Origin: JBBKWQ01 sp037969115
Lineage (GTDB): Bacteria; Actinomycetota; Acidimicrobiia; Acidimicrobiales; Ilumatobacteraceae
DNA: 38,380 nucleotides
NCBI GenBank assembly: GCA_037969115.1
Contig: JBBKWQ010000023.1
Span: 1-38,380, forward strand
Direction of reading: 5' to 3'
The notes under the pieces are model-generated. The model saw nothing but the letters and a program-made list of their open reading frames with translations, was not told the origin of the DNA and searched no databases. Below, one piece after another: positions 24,523 to 31,342 of the stretch; position 1 is the first letter of the stretch, and each line of letters starts with the position of its first letter. The position numbers were made by a program, and so were the translations under genes.

Positions 24523-26064
24523 TCAGGCGACGATCACCTGGCCGATCATCCATGGGTGCGGGGTGCAGTAGTAGTCGAACGTCCCCGCTTGGTCGAACGT
24601 GTAGGTGTACGACTCACCGGGCTGGATCTCGCCGGAGTCGAACGTGCCATCGGGCGTGACGGCGCTGCCGGTGCTCTGTCCGGACGTCACGGTGTGGAAG
24701 ACAGCGTCGTCGTTGCGCCAGGTGACGGCGGTACCGACAGCCACGTTGAGTGGCGACGGCGAGTATGCCGTCGCCGCGTTGGCCGGGTCGAACGCTCCGT
24801 CCGGGATGAGGACTTCGCCGGGAGCGGCCTCGCTCGGCGGCGCCGACTCGGGTTCGTTTGCTGCCGCATCGGTGAATTCCTCGTCGCCGGCCGAGAAGAT
24901 CGCGTTGGGTTCTCCGGCGACCTCGACCAGGCCGATGCAACCCTTGTAGAAGGTTCGCACCAGGGCATGGTCGACCAGGATGATCGTGCTGGGCACGTAT
25001 CCCACGAGCTCGGTGACCGTGCCGCCACCGGCGACGACGAGCGTCGACTGCGACCCGCGTATGACCCGGTTGATCGGATGTGTTGCCGCTTCTGGGTACA
25101 CGAGGTCCCAGTGCGAGCCGATCGGGTGGAAGTTCGAGTCGAGGTTGAGGCCCTCGTTGACCATGAAGAATCGCGCTCGCTGACCGACCTCCATCTTCAA
25201 GGAGTTGTCACCGGTGAGCGCATCGGTGCGACCGTTGAACGTGACGTACCGCGGGTTCTCGTCGGTCAGCGACTCGCGGTCGAACTCGGCAACGCCGTCC
25301 GGCCCCGGCTCGCCCAGATACCACTCGGATTGCATGATCGACCATTCGTGGTCGACCTCCGGCAACGGATCTTCGGGATCGACGATGAACATGCCGTACA
25401 TGCCGTGGGCGATGTGCTCGGGCACGTCGCCGAACGCGCAGTGGTACATGAACGCGCCGGGATACAGCAATCGAGCGTTGATCGTCGCCGACTCACCCGG
25501 TGCGACGGTGGTGGCTTCGGCCCCGCCACCCTGTCCGGTCACGGCATGCCAGTCGATGTTGTGGGGATGAACGTTGCCGTCGAGGTTCGTCACCGTGATC
25601 CGTGCCAGGTCGCCGACCCGGGCGCGCATCACCGGACCGGGTGACCCGCATGTGACGGCGCTGTCGCCGCCGATGCGGAATCCCCACATGACCGTCTTGA
25701 CGCCGTTCGCCGGGTCGATGTCACACTCGCCTTCGAGCACGTCGATCGAGAACTCGACGATCCGCTGATCGGAGCGGGTCACGGGTGGCGGAACGTTGGG
25801 GGCGTAGGTCATGGCCTCGCCATCGGCGACTTCGAGTTCGCTCAGACGCGTCATTTCGGGGACGATCGACACGCTGCGATCGTCGACAGCCGGCGCCGCC
25901 TGGGCGGTTTGGCCTGCCGACTGGGCGGCGGGCCCTGCTGCAAGATCGTTGGCGTCGTCGGCGCACGCAGCAAGTCCGGCCGCTGCGGCGCCCCCGCCCA
26001 ATACTTGAATGAATCGGCGCCGGCCAACCGACCTCGATTTGACGTTCTCGTCCATGGTGACCAT
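24523..26064 (-). CDS. NirK-like multicopper enzyme with C-terminal cupredoxin domain
   Basis: The protein is about 513 residues. The N-terminus carries a Tat-like motif (GRRRFIQVLGGG) followed by a lipobox-like LAACADD, so it is probably an exported lipoprotein. Two cupredoxin domains match copper nitrite reductase: VHPHNIDWHAVTG supplies His ligands and the proton-relay Asp, FMYHCAFGDVPEHIAHGMYG supplies His, Cys, His and Met of the type 1 and type 2 sites, SNFHPIGSHWD has the active-site His, and IILVDHAL has the third type-2 His. A third, plastocyanin-like domain at the C-terminus has FHTV and YYCTPHPWM. The start ATG 26064 is preferred (AGAGG 11 nt upstream). The gene is convergent with the molybdoenzyme and lies downstream of the CsoR-family gene on the same strand. 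Nitrite reduction to NO is the likely activity; laccase-type oxidation is the alternative. Confidence 0.85.
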   Translation of the reverse strand: MVTMDENVKSRSVGRRRFIQVLGGGAAAAGLAACADDANDLAAGPAAQSAGQTAQAAPAVDDRSVSIVPEMTRLSELEVADGEAMTYAPNVPPPVTRSDQRIVEFSIDVLEGECDIDPANGVKTVMWGFRIGGDSAVTCGSPGPVMRARVGDLARITVTNLDGNVHPHNIDWHAVTGQGGGAEATTVAPGESATINARLLYPGAFMYHCAFGDVPEHIAHGMYGMFIVDPEDPLPEVDHEWSIMQSEWYLGEPGPDGVAEFDRESLTDENPRYVTFNGRTDALTGDNSLKMEVGQRARFFMVNEGLNLDSNFHPIGSHWDLVYPEAATHPINRVIRGSQSTLVVAGGGTVTELVGYVPSTIILVDHALVRTFYKGCIGLVEVAGEPNAIFSAGDEEFTDAAANEPESAPPSEAAPGEVLIPDGAFDPANAATAYSPSPLNVAVGTAVTWRNDDAVFHTVTSGQSTGSAVTPDGTFDSGEIQPGESYTYTFDQAGTFDYYCTPHPWMIGQVIVA

Positions 26065-26128
26065 GTGTGTACGCGCCTCTCTGTTCGTTGCGTTCCTTTG
26101 ACGTTGCTCTCCGTGGACGTTCGGGAAT

Positions 26129-26144
26129 AGGGCCGGATGGCCCT
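26129..26144 (-). terminator. Small hairpin downstream of the CsoR-family gene
   Basis: AGGGCC/GGCCCT form a perfect 6-bp stem with a 4-nt loop, about 33 nt past the stop of the CsoR-family gene on the minus strand. A second small hairpin (TGCCG/CGGCA, 26152-26163) precedes it. There is no clear T tract, so termination is only suggested. Confidence 0.35.
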
Positions 26145-26176
26145 GGTGGCATGCCGTTCGGCACACCCGAGGCCGG

Positions 26177-26422
26177 TCAGCTCAGCTTCAGGAACAGGCG
26201 CTCGAGTTCGTCGACGTCGGTGTCGGCATCGCGGTTCGCGAGTGCTGCTGCCATGAGCTTGAAACCGACGCGGTCGAGTGCTCCCTTGGCTGCGGTGAGC
26301 TGCGTCACGATGTCTCGACATTCGGCCTTCTCGTCGACGAGCCGCTGGATGCCTCGGATCTGACCCTCGAGTCGGCGGAGCCGTTTGATGACGTCGGTCG
26401 AGGTTTCAGCCGGGAACTGCAC
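26177..26422 (-). CDS. CsoR/CstR-family (DUF156) repressor with a single conserved cysteine
   Basis: The protein is about 81 residues with the three-helix CsoR pattern: TDVIKRLRRLEGQIRGIQRL, AECRDIVTQLTAAKGALDRV and FKLMAAAL. Cys35 corresponds to the first ligand or thiol of the family. The position of the second Cys (29 residues later) is Arg64, and the CsoR histidine position (25 residues later) is Ala60. It therefore lacks both the copper site of CsoR and the cysteine pair that CstR uses to sense persulfides. GTG 26422 is the best start; a longer frame upstream reads through the divergent promoter. It faces the sulP gene across a site with the pattern ATAC-N5-GGGGTAT. Control of the sulfur genes is likely from context; the sensing chemistry is open. 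Confidence 0.85.
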   Translation of the reverse strand: MQFPAETSTDVIKRLRRLEGQIRGIQRLVDEKAECRDIVTQLTAAKGALDRVGFKLMAAALANRDADTDVDELERLFLKLS

Positions 26423-26447
26423 ACCACCATGGTAGCCCGTCGATCGG

Positions 26448-26463
26448 ATACCTGGAGGGGTAT
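26448..26463. promoter_or_regulatory. CsoR-type operator candidate between csoR-like gene and sulP
   Basis: ATACCTGGAGGGGTAT matches the 16-bp pattern ATAC-N5-GGGGTAT seen perfectly before the second persulfide dioxygenase. It lies between the divergent CsoR-family and SulP genes, just upstream of the sulP -35 box, so it could serve autoregulation and sulP control together. Confidence 0.55.
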
Positions 26464-26465
26464 GG

Positions 26466-26494
26466 TTGTTCACGCGTCGAAAAGTACGTATATT
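26466..26494 (+). promoter_or_regulatory. sulP promoter, probably giving a leaderless transcript
   Basis: TTGTTC (26466-26471) and TATATT (26489-26494) are separated by 17 nt. The ATG at 26502 begins 7 nt after the -10 hexamer, where transcription would start, and no ribosome site is present. Leaderless initiation is common in Actinobacteria. Confidence 0.55.
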
Positions 26495-26501
26495 TGTGGC
26501 C

Positions 26502-28262
26502 ATGCGGAAACTGGCACACGTGATGCCGATGCTCGGGTGGGCGCCCTCGTACGACCGGAGGGACCTTCGCAGCGACGCCGCAGCCGGGCTCACCGTTGGC
26601 GCGATGCTGGTTCCCCAGGCGATGGCGTACGCGCTGCTCGCCGGCCTGCCTCCCGAAGTCGGGCTGTATGCGGCGACGATTCCCGTCGTGCTCTATGCCG
26701 TGTTCGGCACGTCACGGCAGTTGGCCGTCGGGCCCGTGGCCATCGTCTCGTTGCTCACCGCCTCGGCACTGGCTCCATTGGTCGACGAGGGGACGGCCGG
26801 CTACCTCGGCGCAGCCGCCCTGCTCGCGCTGATGGTGGGCATCGTGCACATCGCGCTCGGCGTCGGCCGGTTGGGTTTCGTGGTGAACTTCCTGTCGCGT
26901 CCGGTCCTGATCGGGTTCACGGCAGCCGCGGCGATCATCATCGGGTTCTCGCAGGCCAAACACGTGCTCGGCGTGTCGACGGACCGAACCGACCACTTCC
27001 ACGAGGCCGTGCTCGAAGTCATCGACCGGGCGCCGGACGCCAACATCGCCACGCTGACGCTGGGTCTGGTGGCGATGACGACACTGTTCCTCTTGAAGCG
27101 GCTGGCTCCCAGAGTGCCGGCGGCACTCGTGGTCGTCGTCGGGTCGATCGTTGCTGTGCAGCTGTTCGACCTCGAGTCGCAGGGGGTGACCGTCGTCGGC
27201 GACATCCCCGGCACCTTGCCCGCTTTCGGTTTCCCCGACTTCGACGGCTCGCTGATCGCGAACCTGGTCACGTCGGCGCTCGTCATCACCGTCGTCGGGT
27301 TCATGGAGTCGATCGCCGTGGCAAAGGTGTACGCCAGGCGCCATCGCTACGACGTCCGACCGAACAGCGAACTGATCGGACTCGGAGCGGCGAACGTCGG
27401 GGCCGGCCTCTTCGGTGGGTATCCGGTCACCGGAGGGTTCTCGCGGACCGCCGTCAACGACGCTGCGGGCGCACGGACGCCGTTCGCGTCGATCATCACG
27501 GCGGGAGTCGTGTTGGCCACCATTGCGTTCTTCACACCACTGTTCGCATCGCTGCCGAATGCGGCCCTCGGCGCGATCATCGTGATGGCAGTAGTCGGGC
27601 TCGTCGACGTGGCCGAGATCCGTCACGTCGCCAAGGTCAAGCGGAGTGACCTCATCAGCCTGACGGTCGCGTTCGGAGCGACGCTCTTGCTCGGAATCGA
27701 GTTGGGGATCGGGGTCGCAGTCGTCGCGTCGATGCTGGTGGTGTTCGCACGGATGTCGCTGCCGCACAGCGCCGTGCTCGGTCACGTCGATGGAACGACG
27801 AGTTATCGCAATGTCGAGCGGTTTCCCGAAGCGACTGTCGTCGACGGCATTCGAATCGTGCGGATCGACGCGGCACTCTCGTTCGTCAACGCCGTCAACG
27901 TGAAGAAGATGCTCTTGACGCATTCCGACCTCGTCACGATCGAGCCCAGGGTGCTGGTCCTCGATGCGTCGGGCGTGAACGACATCGATGCCACTGGCGC
28001 CGACATGCTCGCTGAACTGCTCACCGAACTCGACGATCGTGGCGTCGTGTTGCACCTCAGCGATGTCAAGGGTCCCGTGCGTGATGTCTTGCGTCGGTCC
28101 GGGATCTGGGCGAGTCTGGCCGACAGAGTGCATGCTTCGACCCACGATGCCGTCTCAGCGATCGCTCGCCTCGATGGTGGTCCCACCGATCAACGCGGTT
28201 CGGGCATCGACGAACAACCGACCAAACCGCTCCGACGTTCACCCACACCGAGTGCTTCCTGA
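26502..28262 (+). CDS. SulP (SLC26-type) anion transporter with STAS domain
   Basis: The protein is about 586 residues. It opens with the SulP entry motif DAAAGLTVGAMLVPQAMAYALLAGLPPEVGLYA (around residues 28-60), continues through 10 or more hydrophobic helices including GFMESIAVAKVYARRH, GGYPVTGGFSRTAVNDAAGA and PNAALGAIIVMAVVGLVDV, and ends with a STAS domain (VLVLDASGVNDIDATGADML). Members move sulfate or other anions across the cytoplasmic membrane. In this sulfur-oxidation island, export of sulfate or sulfite is as plausible as import; the direction cannot be read from sequence. The start is placed at ATG 26502, which would be leaderless; GTG 26496 and TTG 26466 are in frame, but the TTG lies inside the -35 box. 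A membrane rhodanese and the second persulfide dioxygenase follow. Confidence 0.9.
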   Translation: MRKLAHVMPMLGWAPSYDRRDLRSDAAAGLTVGAMLVPQAMAYALLAGLPPEVGLYAATIPVVLYAVFGTSRQLAVGPVAIVSLLTASALAPLVDEGTAGYLGAAALLALMVGIVHIALGVGRLGFVVNFLSRPVLIGFTAAAAIIIGFSQAKHVLGVSTDRTDHFHEAVLEVIDRAPDANIATLTLGLVAMTTLFLLKRLAPRVPAALVVVVGSIVAVQLFDLESQGVTVVGDIPGTLPAFGFPDFDGSLIANLVTSALVITVVGFMESIAVAKVYARRHRYDVRPNSELIGLGAANVGAGLFGGYPVTGGFSRTAVNDAAGARTPFASIITAGVVLATIAFFTPLFASLPNAALGAIIVMAVVGLVDVAEIRHVAKVKRSDLISLTVAFGATLLLGIELGIGVAVVASMLVVFARMSLPHSAVLGHVDGTTSYRNVERFPEATVVDGIRIVRIDAALSFVNAVNVKKMLLTHSDLVTIEPRVLVLDASGVNDIDATGADMLAELLTELDDRGVVLHLSDVKGPVRDVLRRSGIWASLADRVHASTHDAVSAIARLDGGPTDQRGSGIDEQPTKPLRRSPTPSAS

Positions 28263-28370
28263 AATACGAATCGTCCCTGGGGCGTTTCAACCGGCAGGTC
28301 GACTCCACATTCATCCCCACAGATCGCAAGCAGTACCGCAGATGCGACCAACGAGCCCTGGAGGCCCAGC

Positions 28371-28997
28371 GTGACAACCACCATTCCAACATCCGTACCG
28401 GCGTCAGACTCGTCGGGCGGCTCGCTCGTCGCCGATGTCATCGACGCCGAGCAATTGAAGCGTCTTCGCCAACGCGATCCCGCCGTCCGCATTCTCGACG
28501 TGCGGACCGGTGGAGAGTACGAGACGGTGCACATTCCTGGTTCGTACAACGTGCCGCTCGACACCCTCAACGAACATGTCACCGACCTGGCCGGCGTGGA
28601 GCATCCAGTCGTGCTGGTGTGCCAGTCCGGCGGTCGAGCGACGCAGGCGCACGAGAAGCTCAGTGCCGCCGGCAAGAACACGCTGCACATCCTCGAGGGC
28701 GGTATGGCGAGTTGGCAGGACGCCGACGGTGACGTCGTGCGCGGCACCAAAGACCGGTGGGCAATGGACCGACAGGTGCGCCTGGTCGCTGGTTCGCTGG
28801 TACTCACCTCGATCGCAGTCAGCGCACTGGTGCCGCGTCTCAAGTGGCTCGCCGGAGGAGTGGGAGCCGGTCTGACCTACTCGGCGGTCTCGAACACCTG
28901 CGCCATGGCGGCAGTGCTCGCGAAGCTGCCGTACAACCGTACCGACGATTGTGACATCGTGGGAGTACTCGAGGATCTCAACCGCACAGCGGCGTGA
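28371..28997 (+). CDS. Rhodanese with C-terminal DUF2892 membrane segment
   Basis: This 208-residue protein has a single rhodanese domain: RILDVRTGGEYETVHIPGSY, then VVLVCQSGGRATQAHEKLSA with active-site Cys in CQSGGR, and GGMASWQDAD. It is followed by a hydrophobic DUF2892-type tail with two helices (VRLVAGSLVLTSIAVSALV and WLAGGVGAGLTYSAVSNT) and a short polar end containing NRTDDCD. The fusion places a persulfide-carrying domain at the cytoplasmic face of the membrane. The GTG start has GGAGG 6 nt upstream. It lies between sulP and the second persulfide dioxygenase on the same strand. A role in passing sulfane sulfur to or from the dioxygenase is likely (inference). The DUF2892 tail may bind or move a sulfur species, but this is not established. 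Confidence 0.86.
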   Translation: MTTTIPTSVPASDSSGGSLVADVIDAEQLKRLRQRDPAVRILDVRTGGEYETVHIPGSYNVPLDTLNEHVTDLAGVEHPVVLVCQSGGRATQAHEKLSAAGKNTLHILEGGMASWQDADGDVVRGTKDRWAMDRQVRLVAGSLVLTSIAVSALVPRLKWLAGGVGAGLTYSAVSNTCAMAAVLAKLPYNRTDDCDIVGVLEDLNRTAA

Positions 28998-29010
28998 CGT
29001 GTCGTCACTG

Positions 29011-29046
29011 TTGGATCAGTATACCCCAGGGGGTATACTGATCCAA
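29011..29046. promoter_or_regulatory. Perfect 36-bp CsoR/CstR-type palindromic operator
   Basis: The left arm TTGGATCAGTATACCCC (29011-29027) and its exact reverse complement (29030-29046) are separated by AG. The core TATACCCC-AG-GGGGTATA is the classic form of CsoR/CstR operators. It lies 23 nt upstream of the persulfide dioxygenase ATG and includes TATACT, which could act as a -10. Repression by the CsoR-family protein encoded at 26177-26422 is strongly suggested. As RNA it could also fold into a 17-bp hairpin. Confidence 0.85.
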
Positions 29047-29069
29047 TCGACAATTCGGAAGGAACGGCT

Positions 29070-30452
29070 ATGTTGTTCACGCAGTACTACCTCGATTGCC
29101 TCTCGCAGGCTTCCTATCTGATCGGTGACGAATCTTCGGGTCGTGCCGTCGTCGTCGATCCCCGCCGCGATATCGACGAATACGTCCGCGACGCTGCGTC
29201 GGCCGGTCTGACCATCGATCTGGTGCTCGAGACCCATTTCCATGCCGACTTCCTCTCCGGTCATCTCGAACTGGCGGAGGCGACCGGAGCGCAGATCGGT
29301 TACTCGTCGGTCGCCGAGACCGAGTTCCCGTCGCGGAAGCTGGCTGACGGTGAACGCATCTCGCTCGGCGACGTCGAGCTCCTGATCATGCACACACCCG
29401 GCCACACCCCGGAGTCGATCAGCATCGTCGTGTTCGAGCATGCCGACGACGACGTGCCGTACGGAGTGCTCACCGGCGACACGCTCTTCATCGGCGACGT
29501 CGGCCGACCCGACCTGCTGGCGTCGATCGGGTTCACCCGTGACGAGCTGGCAGACCAACTGTACGACAGCCTTCACGACAAGCTCATGCCATTGCCCGAC
29601 GCCACCCGGGTGTATCCCGCGCATGGCGCGGGCTCGGCGTGCGGCAAGAACCTGTCGACCGAAACATGGTCGACGATCGGCGATCAGCGTTCGACCAACT
29701 ACGCACTGCTGGCCCCCGACAGGGCCACGTTCGTCGAACTCGTCACCGAAGGCCAGCCACCGGCTCCCGAATACTTCGTCTACGACGCCGTGCTGAACCG
29801 TCAAGACCGGGCCCTGCTCGATGAGTCCGCCCGTCCCGCGGCACTCGAGCTCTCCGACGCCGAACAGCTCGTCGCCGCCGGCGCCGTCATGGTCGACGGC
29901 CGCGACCCCGAAGAGTTCGCCCACGGCCATCTGGTCGGATCGGTCAACGTCGGACTCAACGGTCGGTACGCCGAGTTCGCCGGATCCGTCGTGCCCAGCG
30001 ATGTCGACATCGTCCTCGTCGTTGCGGACGGGTTCGAGTTGGAAGCCAAGAACCGTCTCGCCCGTATCGGATTCGATCGAGTAGCGGGATATGTCGTCGA
30101 TCCACTCGCGGCGATGGCGGCACACCCGGCGAAGGTGTCGAAGGCGTCCCGGTTGACAGCGTCCGAGTTCGAGCAACGCCGGGCCGACTTCCCTGAGCTC
30201 CAACTCGTCGACATCCGGAATCCGGGGGAGGTCTCGCTCGGTTCCATCGACGGCGCCGTGTCGATCCCCGTCGGTCAGCTGCCGTCGAGGACCGCAGAGC
30301 TCGACCCGGCAGCGCCGACGGTCGTGTTCTGTGCCGGCGGGTACCGGTCGTCGGTGGGAGCCAGCGTCCTGCGTCAGGCCGGGTTCTCCGATGTGTCCGA
30401 CATCCTCGGTGGGTACGGCGCGTGGACGGAGCAGCGGGCTCACACCGCGTGA
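29070..30452 (+). CDS. Persulfide dioxygenase fused to two rhodanese domains (second copy)
   Basis: This 460-residue protein has the same layout as the gene at 18679-20070. The MBL-fold dioxygenase shows ETHFHADFLSGH, MHTPGHTPESIS, GDTLFIGDVGRPDL and YPAHGAGSACGKNL. A first rhodanese domain lacks Cys (IVLVVADGFELE), and a second has VVFCAGGYRSS. The two proteins are clearly paralogous along the full length, differing most in the linker between the rhodanese domains. AAGGA lies 6 nt upstream of the ATG. Control differs: this copy sits behind a perfect CsoR-type palindrome, the first behind a putative GntR operator. It is preceded by the membrane rhodanese and SulP genes. It should oxidise low-molecular-weight persulfides to sulfite in the cytoplasm and may serve detoxification when sulfide rises. 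Confidence 0.9.
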   Translation: MLFTQYYLDCLSQASYLIGDESSGRAVVVDPRRDIDEYVRDAASAGLTIDLVLETHFHADFLSGHLELAEATGAQIGYSSVAETEFPSRKLADGERISLGDVELLIMHTPGHTPESISIVVFEHADDDVPYGVLTGDTLFIGDVGRPDLLASIGFTRDELADQLYDSLHDKLMPLPDATRVYPAHGAGSACGKNLSTETWSTIGDQRSTNYALLAPDRATFVELVTEGQPPAPEYFVYDAVLNRQDRALLDESARPAALELSDAEQLVAAGAVMVDGRDPEEFAHGHLVGSVNVGLNGRYAEFAGSVVPSDVDIVLVVADGFELEAKNRLARIGFDRVAGYVVDPLAAMAAHPAKVSKASRLTASEFEQRRADFPELQLVDIRNPGEVSLGSIDGAVSIPVGQLPSRTAELDPAAPTVVFCAGGYRSSVGASVLRQAGFSDVSDILGGYGAWTEQRAHTA

Positions 30453-30496
30453 TCGTCGGCCACGCGTCCGTCGGTGCGGGTGAATAGTCTGCAGAG

Positions 30497-31273
30497 GTGG
30501 CCGACCCTGACCTGACCGCACTGGAAGTCGTCACCTACCTGGGCGCGAACACGGTCGAACTCGTCGAGCGAATCAGTCGTCAACTGTCGGACAACACGGG
30601 ACTCGACGTGTACTGCGACACGGCGGCGACGTGGGATGTCCGGATGAGGCGAATCCGACACGGCGACGCCGCGGTGATCTGGATGTGTGGCCTGCTCGGT
30701 CTCGAGCTGCTCGACACCGGTGGGCTCGATGCCGAGATCGTGGCAGCCCCGGTGTTCCCCGGCGAGGCGGGGCCCGTCTATCACTCGGTGATCGTCGCTC
30801 GACCGGGAGTCGAGCGATGTGCTGAGGCAACGCTCGCCGTGAACGAGGCCGAATCCTGGTCCGGTCACCACGCGTTGCGAGCCCATCTCGCGACCTCTGA
30901 CACCGAACCCGACGCAGTGTTCGGCGCCGTGCGCATGTCGGGCGGGCACGACGAGTCGATCGATCTGATGTTGTCGGGTCGTGCCGACATCGCGGCGATC
31001 GACCACACCATCTGGGACCACCGACTCGCCCGGGACCCCGCGGCGCGTCGCCTCCGGGTGGTTGATCGGACGCAGGACTGGCCTGCGCCGCCCTTTCTCG
31101 TGAGCACGAAACTCGATCCACGGATCCGCCGGACGCTCACCGCCGGCCTGATCGAATCAGTTCCCGCTGGGCTCGACGCGATCGTCCCGGCAGAGCGGGC
31201 GGACTACGAGCCGATCCGTGCTGCGATGACGGGCATGCAGGGTCGGGCGTGGTTCGTGCCGGACACCGGTTGA
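30497..31273 (+). CDS. PhnD-like / periplasmic-binding-fold protein without signal peptide
   Basis: This 258-residue protein resembles phosphate/phosphonate ABC transporter substrate-binding (PhnD-like) proteins: EVVTYLGANTVELVERISRQ, GDAAVIWMCGLLGLELLDTG, then YHSVIVARPGVERC, the ESWSGHHALRAHL block, SGGHDESIDLMLSGRADIAA and IDHTIWDH. The binding fold is complete, but there is no signal peptide or lipobox, so it should stay in the cytoplasm or be a stand-alone ligand binder. The start is a GTG at 30497; a TAGTCT hexamer ends 6 nt before it, so a leaderless start is possible. No ABC permease or ATPase is nearby. It stands alone between the dioxygenase and the convergent CoA ligase. The ligand is unknown. 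Confidence 0.75.
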   Translation: MADPDLTALEVVTYLGANTVELVERISRQLSDNTGLDVYCDTAATWDVRMRRIRHGDAAVIWMCGLLGLELLDTGGLDAEIVAAPVFPGEAGPVYHSVIVARPGVERCAEATLAVNEAESWSGHHALRAHLATSDTEPDAVFGAVRMSGGHDESIDLMLSGRADIAAIDHTIWDHRLARDPAARRLRVVDRTQDWPAPPFLVSTKLDPRIRRTLTAGLIESVPAGLDAIVPAERADYEPIRAAMTGMQGRAWFVPDTG

Positions 31274-31342
31274 CACATGTTGGTCGCCGAGTAGTCACCG
31301 GTCGACGGTCGAGCACGCCGAGGCGAAACTGCGCCGGTCGGC

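Noticed and set aside
26712..28145. 477-codon open frame opposite sulP
   Set aside because: The translation is rich in Arg, Asp, His and Gln with no domain; the plus-strand SulP and STAS motifs are unambiguous.
29016..30521. 501-codon open frame opposite the second persulfide dioxygenase
   Set aside because: It is an antisense shadow of a clear enzyme; a similar shadow appears opposite the first copy (19132-20157), which only reflects shared sequence.
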